Assembly (NCBI GenBank): GCA_964422785.1
Contig: CAYRCJ010000011.1
Span: forward strand, 1-22,587
DNA: 22,587 nt
From: CAYRCJ01 sp964422785
GTDB lineage: Bacteria > Patescibacteriota > Minisyncoccia > UBA11713 > 2-01-FULL-45-33
Reading direction: 5' to 3'
Of the stretch, positions 6,811 through 14,066 are shown one piece after another. Both the position numbers and the translations under genes were made by a program. The notes below the pieces were generated by a model. The model did not search any database and was not told the origin of the DNA. It was given only the letters and a program-made list of their open reading frames with translations. Position 1 is the first letter of the stretch, and each line of letters opens with the position of its first letter.

Positions 6811-7809
6811 ATGGCCAAAGAAAAAGAGGCGGTGGCGGTTGTCACCGGAGGGCTTGGATTTATAGGCAGCCATTTTATAGAGCTCCTTTTGGAAAAGGGG
6901 TTTAGAGTCATAAATATTGATAAAGTCACGTACGCGTCAGACCCCAAAATTAACGCGGTTTTTAAACGTAAATACCCGCGCCACTATACTTTTATAAAAA
7001 AAGATATCAATGACTTAAAAGAACTTCCGCAATGCCGATATGTGGTGCATTTTGCGGCCGAGTCGCACGTGGATAATTCCATCAGGAGCTCACAGGTATT
7101 TACCAAAAGCAATGTAATGGGGACTCATAATCTTTTGGATCTTTTGGTAAAAAGACCGGAGAAGCCGATGTTTATTTATGTTAGTACCGATGAAGTTTTC
7201 GGGGACATAAAAGACGGTTTTTTTAAAGAAGACGATCGGTTGCTTCCATCGAATCCATATTCGGCATCAAAGGCCGGCGGAGAAATGTTGGTGCTCGCTT
7301 ATGGGAGGACATTCGGTATCCCTTACAAAATTACCCGCACCACAAATAATTACGGATCGCGCCAGCATCCTGAAAAATTAATTCCCAGCGCGATTTTGCG
7401 GTTGCTCAAGGGAGAGAAAATTTTAATCCACGGAACCGGCGAGCAGGTGCGCAATTGGATTCACGTCAAAGACAATTGCCGCGCGATTTATGATGTTATG
7501 ACAAAAGGGCGCGCAAACGAAACATATCATGTTGCTTCGCCGGAAGAATTATCCGTCAATCAGATTGCGGAAATTATTTTGCGCGGGTTCGGAAAGCCCT
7601 TTAATGATTCTACAGTGGAATACGTGCGTGATCGCGCCGGGCAGGATATCCGATACGCGCTTGATGATTCAAAGTTGAGAAAGCTCGGCTGGAAGCCGGA
7701 GGATAAGCTTCAAGATCAAATCGGGAAACTTATTAAAAAATACGCCGGAAGATACCAAAAGAAAAGCTTGGTTTCTCTCCTTATCAACAGGTTGGCATGG
7801 CCGAAATAA
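6811..7809 (+). CDS. rmlB: dTDP-glucose 4,6-dehydratase
   Basis: A 332-residue extended SDR of the usual RmlB length. The NAD-binding GGLGFIG is at 13-19. The dehydratase-specific catalytic triplet Thr126-Asp127-Glu128 (STDEVFG) is present, as is the Tyr150-x-x-x-Lys154 pair (NPYSASK). NNYGSRQHPEKLIP (about 179-192) is the family's substrate-binding segment. It converts dTDP-glucose to dTDP-4-keto-6-deoxyglucose, the entry to rhamnose, fucosamine and branched deoxysugars. RmlA, RmlC and RmlD in canonical form are not seen here, which favours a branched sugar rather than rhamnose given the C-methyltransferase two genes on. Translation is probably leaderless. The 3' end overlaps the next gene by 13 nt. 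A CDP- or UDP-glucose dehydratase cannot be excluded. Confidence 0.88.
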   Translation: MAKEKEAVAVVTGGLGFIGSHFIELLLEKGFRVINIDKVTYASDPKINAVFKRKYPRHYTFIKKDINDLKELPQCRYVVHFAAESHVDNSIRSSQVFTKSNVMGTHNLLDLLVKRPEKPMFIYVSTDEVFGDIKDGFFKEDDRLLPSNPYSASKAGGEMLVLAYGRTFGIPYKITRTTNNYGSRQHPEKLIPSAILRLLKGEKILIHGTGEQVRNWIHVKDNCRAIYDVMTKGRANETYHVASPEELSVNQIAEIILRGFGKPFNDSTVEYVRDRAGQDIRYALDDSKLRKLGWKPEDKLQDQIGKLIKKYAGRYQKKSLVSLLINRLAWPK

Positions 7810-8777
7810 CAATTTTATCCGTATATCACTCTACGGAATCAAAAAAACTTCTTGAAATCAACAGGGATCTGACGGAAAAATTAAATCCGGGAGCGGGTTC
7901 TGAATGGATTTTGGCTGATAACACTCCGGCTGATTTTCCCGGAAAACTCACAGAAAAAGACGGTTTTACGGTGGTGCCCGGGCTTATGAGTGCGCCCGAT
8001 AACGTGCCGGATTGGATTAAGCCGAGTTTTCATCATAACGTCGCGATGAATAACTCCATCAAATACGCCAAGACGCGTTTTTTGCTTTTTTTGGACAGCG
8101 ATTTTTATATGCTCCGGCCAAATTGTATTTCGGAAGTTATTGAATATATGAAAAAAAATAATCTGGCATTTTTTGGCTCCCCATGGCACCCGAAGCAATA
8201 TAAAAAGTTCAGATATTTTCCCGCGCATCAATGCTTATTTGTGGACACGGAAAAAATAAATAAAAATGATTTGGATTTTACTCCGATGGAATACCATGAA
8301 GAAAAAAATCCTCCTCCAAAAAAGCACATCTTTTTTATTTCCAGATTTTTAAACACTTTTGATTTTGCAAACCGCCGGACGATAGGGGCCGAGAAACACA
8401 CCGCGCACAGGCTTTTTGAAAAGTTCGCTGGGGATCCAAACATAAAGTCGGAGTGTGTTGTTTCCGTGCTCAAGCCGTCGCAAGATTCGTATCCGGCGGC
8501 CAAATTGTGGTACGGGCTCAACCGCGTATTGGAATTTCTTTTGCCGGACGGGCTTTGCTATGTTCCAAAAGACAGATCGTATTGGACTTCCCGCGGATTC
8601 CGGGAGCTTGGCTTTTGTAACGCGTTTAAATACGGATGGGAAGAATATATCTGGAAAAATGAGCCATTTGGCCTGCATGTGCGCCCCATAAAGCAGATCA
8701 AAAAAGGCCTTAGTTTGGAAGAAATAATTTTAAAACTTAAAGAGTGTTTATCGAGTTTTAGTAAAAGGGCAGATTGA
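7797..8777 (+). CDS. GT-A-fold glycosyltransferase-like protein
   Basis: A 326-residue protein. The N-terminal ITILSVYHSTESKKLLEIN resembles a GT2 start, and LLFLDSDFYML (about 96-106) holds a DSD metal/donor-binding motif typical of GT-A enzymes. The C-terminal half (about 150-326) is rich in aromatic and basic residues and not assignable. No signal peptide or clear membrane helix is seen, so it is probably cytoplasmic-face. The ATG lies 13 nt inside the rmlB end without a clear ribosome-binding site, so expression is probably by translational coupling. It likely adds a deoxysugar to the glycan, given its place between rmlB and the C-methyltransferase; the donor is inference. Confidence 0.7.
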   Translation: MAEITILSVYHSTESKKLLEINRDLTEKLNPGAGSEWILADNTPADFPGKLTEKDGFTVVPGLMSAPDNVPDWIKPSFHHNVAMNNSIKYAKTRFLLFLDSDFYMLRPNCISEVIEYMKKNNLAFFGSPWHPKQYKKFRYFPAHQCLFVDTEKINKNDLDFTPMEYHEEKNPPPKKHIFFISRFLNTFDFANRRTIGAEKHTAHRLFEKFAGDPNIKSECVVSVLKPSQDSYPAAKLWYGLNRVLEFLLPDGLCYVPKDRSYWTSRGFRELGFCNAFKYGWEEYIWKNEPFGLHVRPIKQIKKGLSLEEIILKLKECLSSFSKRAD

Positions 8778-8798
8778 AAACAATTTGAGTCCGGAGTT

Positions 8799-8805
8799 GA
8801 GGAGG
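8799..8805 (+). promoter_or_regulatory. strong ribosome-binding site
   Basis: GAGGAGG lies 4 nt before ATG 8810, the strongest Shine-Dalgarno sequence in this operon, and fixes the start of the C-methyltransferase. Confidence 0.8.
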
Positions 8806-8809
8806 TTCG

Positions 8810-10075
8810 ATGAAAATAAATTCTTCGTGTCGGATGTGCGGGAGCCAAAAGCTCTCTAAATTTTTGGACTTGGGAAGTCAGCCGTTGGCCAACGCTTTTT
8901 TGACCAAAGAGACGTTGCATAAGGTTTTGCATGGCAAGCCGAATCCGGAAGGTTTTTACCCGCTTGAGGCGTATGTTTGCGATAGCTGTAGTCTGGCACA
9001 GTTGGTTCACGTGGTTGATCCCGAAGTGCTGTTCCGGGATTACATTTATTTTTCTGCCGGGATGCCAAAAGTGTCCGCGCATTGGCAAGGATATGCCGAT
9101 TATGTGACCAAAGCTTTTCTTGCCGATAGAATCGGACAAACCAGTGATTTGATTGTGGAAATTGGGAGTAATGACGGCATTTTGCTTTCTTGTTTTAAAA
9201 ACAAAGGCTATAAGGTGCTTGGAGTTGATCCGGCGGAAAATATCGCCAAGCTGGCAAACGAACGGGGCGTAGAAACTCTGCCGCGCTTTTGGGGATTTGG
9301 GGTCGGAGGGCAGATTTTACAAAAATACGGGGAAGCAAGCGTAATACTTGCCAACAATGTATTCGCGCATATCGATGATCATCGGGATTTTATGCGAGGA
9401 GTCGATGTACTGCTCGCCAAAAATGGGGTTTTGGTTATAGAAGCGCCGTACTTGCTAGATATGTTCAAAAATCTCGCTTACGATACTATTTACCACGAAC
9501 ATCTTTCATTTTTGGCAGTAAGGCCGATGGTAAAATTTTTTCAGAAATTCGACTTCGAGATCTTTGATGTTCAATTGGTAAAAGCGCAGGGGACATCTCT
9601 CAGATTGTTTATCGGCAGAAAGGGATGGCACGAAGTCTCGCCAAGCGTTTCTGAAAGAGTTTCCGAGGAGCTGGCTTTGGGCCTCGATAAGAAAAAAAGT
9701 TATTTGAAATTGGCTAAGAGAGTTCAAAAATCAAGAGACCAGCTTCTAGATATTTTGATAGATTTAAAATTAACCGGGAAAAGAATCGCAGCCTACGGCG
9801 CCCCGGCCAAAGGAAATACGCTGTTGAATTATTGTAAATTGAGAACTGATTTTTTGGATTTCGCTTTGGAAGATCTGCCTTCAAAGCAGGGTCTTTATAC
9901 TCCCGGAATGCATATACCGGTGGTGAGCAGGGAGTATGCCGAGGCGCATCCTCCGGATTATTATCTGCTTTTGGCCTGGAACTATAGGGACGCTATTTTG
10001 GAGAAAGAGAAAGAATTTATGGCCCGCGGGGGTAAATTCATTGTGCCTATTGGTGACGACATTAAAATCATATAA
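8810..10075 (+). CDS. NDP-sugar C-methyltransferase (TcaB9/NovU/TylC3 type)
   Basis: A 421-residue protein with the three-part architecture of the sugar C-methyltransferases. The N-terminal zinc-binding domain has four cysteines (C7, C10, C57, C60: CRMCG ... CDSC). The central SAM domain has EIGSNDG at 117-123, and the catalytic YHEH is at 228-231. The C-terminal domain includes KRIAAYGAPAKGNTLLNY (about 323-340). Family members methylate C3 (or C5) of dTDP-4-keto-6-deoxy sugars, and rmlB two genes upstream supplies such a substrate. It therefore predicts a branched sugar such as a mycarose- or evernitrose-like residue in the glycan. The gene is preceded by 32 nt with a strong ribosome-binding site and followed by a terminator. 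Confidence 0.9.
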   Translation: MKINSSCRMCGSQKLSKFLDLGSQPLANAFLTKETLHKVLHGKPNPEGFYPLEAYVCDSCSLAQLVHVVDPEVLFRDYIYFSAGMPKVSAHWQGYADYVTKAFLADRIGQTSDLIVEIGSNDGILLSCFKNKGYKVLGVDPAENIAKLANERGVETLPRFWGFGVGGQILQKYGEASVILANNVFAHIDDHRDFMRGVDVLLAKNGVLVIEAPYLLDMFKNLAYDTIYHEHLSFLAVRPMVKFFQKFDFEIFDVQLVKAQGTSLRLFIGRKGWHEVSPSVSERVSEELALGLDKKKSYLKLAKRVQKSRDQLLDILIDLKLTGKRIAAYGAPAKGNTLLNYCKLRTDFLDFALEDLPSKQGLYTPGMHIPVVSREYAEAHPPDYYLLLAWNYRDAILEKEKEFMARGGKFIVPIGDDIKII

Positions 10076-10084
10076 AATTAACTT

Positions 10085-10118
10085 AAAACTAAATACGATT
10101 GTATTTAGTTTTATTTTT
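10085..10118 (+). terminator. AT-rich terminator hairpin after the C-methyltransferase
   Basis: A twelve-bp perfect stem AAAACTAAATAC/GTATTTAGTTTT (10085-10112) with loop GATT is followed by ATTTTT. The low GC content makes strength uncertain. Confidence 0.65.
10112..10117 (+). promoter_or_regulatory. weak -10 candidate, possible leaderless start
   Basis: TATTTT ends 7 nt before ATG 10125 and overlaps the terminator T-tract. No ribosome-binding site is seen. The spacing equals that at 5659 and 6811. Confidence 0.35.
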
Positions 10119-10124
10119 ACACAA

Positions 10125-11003
10125 ATGAACAAAGCTGGCTTAGTAAGCATAGGAATGCCGACATACAACCGGGCCTCGACGATAAGGCGCGCGGTTGATT
10201 CGCTTTTGAATCAAACTTACAAAAATATAGAATTGATTATTTCGGACGACGGCTCGACAGATGAAACCCAAAAGATTTGCGAAGCATACGCCGCAAAAGA
10301 TTCAAGAATAAAATATATAAGGCATCCTCAAAATACCGGGCACGTAAATAATTTTGTCTTTGTTCTCAGAGAGGCAAAGGGGGATTATTTTATGTGGGCG
10401 GCCGATGACGACAGATGGGGCGGAGAGTTTATAGAAAAACTTGTTGACACTTTAAATAAAAATTTATCGCATAACCTCGCGATGAGTTCATATCAAAGAG
10501 TTTACACAGACGGGGAAATTTACGATAATGTTGTATTTTCCGGCACCGCGGATTTAACCGATATGTCGCATTACGATTTATATAAAAAGATGGTGAGGCG
10601 CGAGCCCGTTCATCATTGTGATTACGGGTTATGGAGACGGGATTTTTTGAATAAAGTTTTTTCGCGCCCAAAGCCGGAAGGAATACATTGGGACAGGATT
10701 TTTATGTCAGAGGTGGCGCTTTCAACCCGCATCGCCACGATCCCGGATATTTTATTTTTTAAGGATCAAAATAGGATTGCTCTGAAAAAACGCTACAAAA
10801 ATCAGGCGCTTGGGCAATCGTATTTTGCCCCGCTTTCTTATTCCCGCTATTTTTCGAAGCTGTTAACCCGTCCGATAACTTCCTCTGTGATACCCCTAAG
10901 CAGAAAGCTGGCCCTTCCGTTTTTATGGCTGGACGGGCTTTGGTTTGAGCGAAAGAAGATTTTTTGGGATTTTGTGCGGGCGGCAAGGCAATTTGGCGGG
11001 TAA
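10125..11003 (+). CDS. family 2 glycosyltransferase (GT-A)
   Basis: A 292-residue GT2 enzyme. LVSIGMPTYNRASTIRRAVD (about 6-25) is the classical GT2 start. IISDDGSTDET is at about 38-48 and the metal-binding acidic triplet sits in AADDDRWGG (about 92-100). The frame is open further upstream, to 9936, but that would overlap the C-methyltransferase gene and run through the terminator hairpin, so ATG 10125, where family similarity begins, is chosen. The C-terminus has a basic-hydrophobic stretch that may touch the membrane. It lies 53 nt before the NeuB-type synthase and may transfer its product, although the donor is not determined. Confidence 0.85.
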   Translation: MNKAGLVSIGMPTYNRASTIRRAVDSLLNQTYKNIELIISDDGSTDETQKICEAYAAKDSRIKYIRHPQNTGHVNNFVFVLREAKGDYFMWAADDDRWGGEFIEKLVDTLNKNLSHNLAMSSYQRVYTDGEIYDNVVFSGTADLTDMSHYDLYKKMVRREPVHHCDYGLWRRDFLNKVFSRPKPEGIHWDRIFMSEVALSTRIATIPDILFFKDQNRIALKKRYKNQALGQSYFAPLSYSRYFSKLLTRPITSSVIPLSRKLALPFLWLDGLWFERKKIFWDFVRAARQFGG

Positions 11004-11028
11004 AACCAACCTAAAAAAAGCTGCGTTA

Positions 11029-11034
11029 TATACT
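11029..11034 (+). promoter_or_regulatory. -10 candidate for the neuB-type gene
   Basis: TATACT lies 22 nt before ATG 11057. An AAAGGA ribosome-binding site follows just before the ATG. No good -35 is visible. Confidence 0.4.
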
Positions 11035-11056
11035 TAGACTTTGAGAAAGGATAAAT

Positions 11057-12106
11057 ATGAAGATAGACGTGTATAACAAGATAGTGGGCCGCGGACAGCC
11101 AACCTTTGTAATTGCTGAGATTGGGAACAATCATAACGGCAATTTGGAACTGGCAAAAAAGACAATCATGGCTGCGGCATTTGCCGGCGCGGATGCGGTT
11201 AAGTTTCAGAAAAGATTTTTGAACGAAGTGTTCACAGAGGAGCTGTTGTCTACTCCGCAAACTTCCTCGCGCTCTCTGGGGGAGACATACGGGCAGTATC
11301 GCCAGAGTCTGGAATTGACCGAAGAGCAGCTTGTAGAACTGAGAAATTTTTCTCACTCTTTGGGATTGGCTTTCGGTGTAACTCCTTTTGATCTTAAGAG
11401 CGTCGATTTTTTGGCGAATATCGGAATGGATTTTTGGAAAGTGGCTTCGTTTGACGCAACGCACCCGCAGCTTCTTGAAGCCGTCGCCAAACAGGGCCAG
11501 CCAATTTTTCTTTCAACCGGAATGTCGACTCTCGAAGAAAGGGACAATGCGGTAGACGCAATTTTAAAATTCAATTCTCAACTGATTGTTTTGCATTGCG
11601 TTTCCGTTTATCCGACTCCGCCGGAGGATCTTAATATCGGAGCCGTCTCGACGCTGCTTAAGCGTTACGACGATTTGCCGGTGGGATATTCCGGTCATGA
11701 AGAAGGTTTTGTGCCGACAGTTGCCGCTGTGGCAATCGGCGCGTGCGTTGTGGAGCGGCATCTTACCACGGATAAAACATTGCCCGGACCGGATCATGCT
11801 ACTGTCAGTTTAAATCCGATTGAATTTCACCAAATGGTATGGGAAATCAGGAAGATTGAAAAAGCCATTGCTGATAAGAGAATTTATCTGCATCCCGGGG
11901 AAGAAAAGCATCGCAAGAAGCATGCCAAGAATATTGTTGCAAAAGTCGCGGTATCTGCTGGCACAATACTTACGGAAGATATGATTGCTTTCAAAAGTAC
12001 CGGCCGCGGCGGGATAAAACCAGATTTGATCAATACGGTGGTCGGCAGAGTCGCCAAGGTTGATATGGCCCCAGATTTTGTGATTTTGGAAGAGCACCTG
12101 GAATAA
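11057..12106 (+). CDS. neuB: N-acetylneuraminate synthase family protein (NeuB/NANS type with SAF domain)
   Basis: A 349-residue enzyme of normal NeuB length. The TIM-barrel motifs are EIGNNHNG (21-28), KFQ (49-51), TPFD (109-112), WKVAS (127-131), STGM (153-156), HCVSVYPTP (180-188), GYSGHE (210-215) and ERHLT (233-237). The C-terminal SAF/antifreeze-like domain (about 290-349) contains KVAVSAGTILTEDM. It condenses phosphoenolpyruvate with an aldose (ManNAc, 6-deoxy-diacetamido sugar or the like) to a 2-keto-3-deoxy acid such as a sialic, legionaminic or pseudaminic acid. The GETYGQYRQSLEL segment recalls the vertebrate-type sialic acid synthase more than PseI; this is from memory. A second, diverged paralogue lies at 19870. 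A bidirectional terminator follows. Confidence 0.85.
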   Translation: MKIDVYNKIVGRGQPTFVIAEIGNNHNGNLELAKKTIMAAAFAGADAVKFQKRFLNEVFTEELLSTPQTSSRSLGETYGQYRQSLELTEEQLVELRNFSHSLGLAFGVTPFDLKSVDFLANIGMDFWKVASFDATHPQLLEAVAKQGQPIFLSTGMSTLEERDNAVDAILKFNSQLIVLHCVSVYPTPPEDLNIGAVSTLLKRYDDLPVGYSGHEEGFVPTVAAVAIGACVVERHLTTDKTLPGPDHATVSLNPIEFHQMVWEIRKIEKAIADKRIYLHPGEEKHRKKHAKNIVAKVAVSAGTILTEDMIAFKSTGRGGIKPDLINTVVGRVAKVDMAPDFVILEEHLE

Positions 12107-12118
12107 ATATAAAAAATA

Positions 12119-12150
12119 AACCCCTCCGATGGTCATCGGAGGGGTTCTTT
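12119..12150. terminator. bidirectional terminator between convergent genes
   Basis: A thirteen-bp stem (arms 12119-12131 and 12134-12146, core CCCCTCCGATG/CATCGGAGGGG) has T-rich tracts on both sides. It serves neuB on the plus strand and the Tyr-rich operon on the minus strand. Nearly identical in sequence to the hairpin at 22226-22251. Confidence 0.88.
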
Positions 12151-12155
12151 TTATT

Positions 12156-13019
12156 TTAGTAAATCCACCATGGGTCTACCCAAACTGGGGAAACATAAAA
12201 TGGGTCAATAAAGTAAGGATCATAATACGAGGTGGTGTAATACGGTACTTCAATAATTTCTTCTTCCACAATTGTTTCGGTTGTAGTTGTGGTTATAGTT
12301 TCTTCAGTATTTTGAGCGGCTGCGGCGGCATTCTGCTCGTCTTCTTTTTGTCTGAATGCCGCTACGATTGCTGTTCCCTGGGTGATTATGTCTTCGATTA
12401 CATCCTTAGTTCCGAGTTCTTCCCAGGAAAGACTTTTATTGCAGATACGGACAATTTCATTGAAGATTTCTCCGGAGGCCAGGGATTCTTCCCAGCCGGG
12501 CTCATCGGTTTTAAATCTTCCTTCGTCCAGCAATGCCATGAAAACCATCGCCAAAGGATCGAGATTTGGACATGGGGTGTCACATTTGATTTTTTTGTAT
12601 TCGACAACCGCCACCCTTAAATCTTCCCACCTTTCATTTTTAAGAAATTCTTTCCACTCGTCATCATTCATGTTATCGAAAGATGAAAAGGCGAATTCGC
12701 CTCTTTCTGTATCTACCGCGCAGAAAGGATAATAAAGCAGACGATATTCGCTGAATGGCGCAAGGAATTTTTTTTCAAGATGTTCTTTGCCTTTTGGGGT
12801 TAGTCGGCATCCTTTTAAAGTGGGAAACTCAATCAAATCTTGATTTCTCATTTTGCCCAGAAGATTTTTTAAGCAAAGCTGTGTAGGCGAAAGCGGCAAA
12901 GAAAATTTATTAACACCCATGGCAATTTCGTAGAGAAGCAGTGTAATGCTAAAACCGTTTTGTTGCTCGGGAGATAATGCGTATCTGGTTCTTTTTGCCT
13001 GGTTCGTCGCTACTTCCAT
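12156..13019 (-). CDS. hypothetical protein with winged-helix-like N-terminus and aromatic C-terminal tail
   Basis: The 287 residues match no family I can name. Residues about 45-84 (LCLKNLLGKMRNQDLIEF, then GCRLTPKGKEHLEK) have the pattern of a winged-helix domain with its beta-wing. The middle is acidic and alpha-helical (MNDDEWKEFLKNERWEDLR). A low-complexity Thr/Glu linker (TTTTTETIVEEEII) follows, and the last 30 residues are extremely rich in Tyr, Trp, Phe, Pro and Asp (IDPFYVSPVWVDPWWIY). No signal peptide is seen. The start ATG shares one base with the stop of the lipoprotein gene (TAATG) and has AGGAGAAG just upstream, so the two are tightly coupled. It may be a cytoplasmic partner or regulator of the lipoprotein; that is inference. 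Confidence 0.7.
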   Translation of the reverse strand: MEVATNQAKRTRYALSPEQQNGFSITLLLYEIAMGVNKFSLPLSPTQLCLKNLLGKMRNQDLIEFPTLKGCRLTPKGKEHLEKKFLAPFSEYRLLYYPFCAVDTERGEFAFSSFDNMNDDEWKEFLKNERWEDLRVAVVEYKKIKCDTPCPNLDPLAMVFMALLDEGRFKTDEPGWEESLASGEIFNEIVRICNKSLSWEELGTKDVIEDIITQGTAIVAAFRQKEDEQNAAAAAQNTEETITTTTTETIVEEEIIEVPYYTTSYYDPYFIDPFYVSPVWVDPWWIY

Positions 13020-13897
13020 TATCTTCTCCTCCCGCCGCCGCCGCTGGGCCTCGAAGGAGAGGACGGCCGTGGCGCCGGGCTGCTTTGGGTTGTTTGCCTG
13101 CTTTGCTGATTTTTGGCGCTGTTGTTGCCGAATCCGCCAGTTCCTACCGATTTGTTGGTGTCCCGTTCTTTAAATGATGTCTGCGATGCCGCCGGATTTC
13201 TCGATGGCGCTTTGATGCTTGCCGCCGATTTATTCGCGTTTGGCGAAGTCGCGGAAGAGGTGATCTTTGGCGACTGAACTTTTTGAATTGTCGAGGTTCT
13301 TGTGACCGTCCTGGTGTATGTCCTGTACGTTGTAACGGGCACCGCGCGATACGGAGAGTAGTAGCCCGGATAATATCCGTAGTGATACGGAGAAACATAA
13401 ACTGTATGGTAAGGGCTGAAAAGATAATTCAGAATCAGGAAATCGGTCAGCGTCCAATGCGAATAATAGTACTGATTGTTTCCGTAGATTTGAGTGTTGC
13501 CTTGGAGCTGGACATTCGCGCCGTCAGCAGTTTTTTCGATGTTGATGGTGGCGATTTCTTGCTCCTGGCCGTTTCCAAGATCCGCTGTTAAAGAAAATCC
13601 TCTGGTATTTCCGGATCCGTATTCCGTAACCCGGATATAATCCACGGAGCCGTCTTGATCCAGATCAAGGTTATTTACTCCGCCCGGTTTATTCAGCATC
13701 GCTTCTAGTTCAGCCGCTGTCTTTGCTTGCTTAGCAAGCTCTCCTACGGCCTGAAGATCCAAACCCTCAGAAGCTGATACGGACGCCGGTTGGACATTTA
13801 CCTGATAATTCGCGCCATTGCTTTGTACCGGGTCGCCGCAGGCGGCGAGGCCGAGTACGGAAAACAGAACCAAGATCAAATTTAGTCTCTTTATCAT
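13019..13897 (-). CDS. Tyr-rich lipoprotein with calcium-loop-like motif
   Basis: A 292-residue protein with a lipoprotein signal peptide: KR at the N-terminus, a hydrophobic stretch LILVLFSVLGLAA, and lipobox LAAC with Cys20. Residues 78-89 (DLDQDGSVDYIR) resemble an EF-hand/dockerin calcium loop, though the last ligand position is Arg. A Tyr-rich segment (about 140-185, including HYGYYPGYYSPYR) follows. The C-terminal 100 residues are Ser/Pro/Asn/Arg-rich and probably disordered, ending in GGGGRRR. It should be exported and lipid-anchored. Similar proteins with a DxDxDGxVDYI motif exist in other bacteria as uncharacterised lipoproteins (from memory). It has a consensus promoter and a good ribosome-binding site (GAGGTG). 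It is the first gene of a two-gene antisense operon inside the sugar locus. Confidence 0.8.
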   Translation of the reverse strand: MIKRLNLILVLFSVLGLAACGDPVQSNGANYQVNVQPASVSASEGLDLQAVGELAKQAKTAAELEAMLNKPGGVNNLDLDQDGSVDYIRVTEYGSGNTRGFSLTADLGNGQEQEIATINIEKTADGANVQLQGNTQIYGNNQYYYSHWTLTDFLILNYLFSPYHTVYVSPYHYGYYPGYYSPYRAVPVTTYRTYTRTVTRTSTIQKVQSPKITSSATSPNANKSAASIKAPSRNPAASQTSFKERDTNKSVGTGGFGNNSAKNQQSRQTTQSSPAPRPSSPSRPSGGGGRRR

Positions 13898-13902
13898 TTT
13901 TT

Positions 13903-13908
13903 CACCTC
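13903..13908 (-). promoter_or_regulatory. ribosome-binding site of the lipoprotein gene
   Basis: GAGGTG on the minus strand lies 5 nt before the ATG at 13897, supporting that start. Confidence 0.8.
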
Positions 13909-13956
13909 ATATTTTCAAATTTTCAAAGAAAAACGACTAGTTTCCTAGCCAAAAAC

Positions 13957-13985
13957 ATTATATGCCAACAGGTAAATAAAGTCAA
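13957..13985 (-). promoter_or_regulatory. consensus sigma70-type promoter of the lipoprotein operon
   Basis: On the minus strand TTGACT (13985-13980) is followed by exactly 17 bp and then a perfect TATAAT (13962-13957). Transcription would start near 13950, giving a leader of about 53 nt that opens with a small GGCTAGGAAACTAGTC hairpin. It is the best promoter in the window. Confidence 0.85.
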
Positions 13986-14006
13986 GGTTGGGTAGCGGAT
14001 TAGGGG

Positions 14007-14035
14007 TTTACTTTTTCTATAAAACATTGTATGGT
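14007..14035 (+). promoter_or_regulatory. candidate promoter of the aldehyde dehydrogenase operon
   Basis: TTTACT (14007-14012), a 17-bp spacer, then TATGGT (14030-14035) preceded by TTG. It is divergent from the lipoprotein promoter in the same 169-bp intergenic region (13898-14066), which holds no other recognisable feature. Confidence 0.45.
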
Positions 14036-14055
14036 GTCCGAAGGTTATTAAGTGT

Positions 14056-14062
14056 GGAGGTG
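14056..14062 (+). promoter_or_regulatory. ribosome-binding site deciding the ALDH start
   Basis: GGAGGTG lies just before ATG 14067. The alternative in-frame GTG at 14052 lies upstream of this site, so 14067 is the better start. Confidence 0.8.
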
Positions 14063-14066
14063 CTGT

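Noticed and set aside
8558..9139. Minus-strand open frame over the junction of the GT-A and C-methyltransferase genes
   Set aside because: Spans two well-supported plus-strand genes and has no protein-like motif.
9936..10124. N-terminal extension of the GT2 gene at 10125
   Set aside because: It reads through the end of the C-methyltransferase gene and a terminator hairpin in another frame; GT2 similarity begins right after ATG 10125.
12129..12620. Plus-strand open frame opposite the aromatic-tailed protein
   Set aside because: Composition (runs of Phe, Cys, Gly) is that of an antisense shadow, and the minus-strand gene has the coupling and ribosome-binding site.
13730..13745. Short inverted repeat GCTTGC/GCAAGC in the lipoprotein gene
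   Set aside because: Six base pairs only, inside normal coding sequence.
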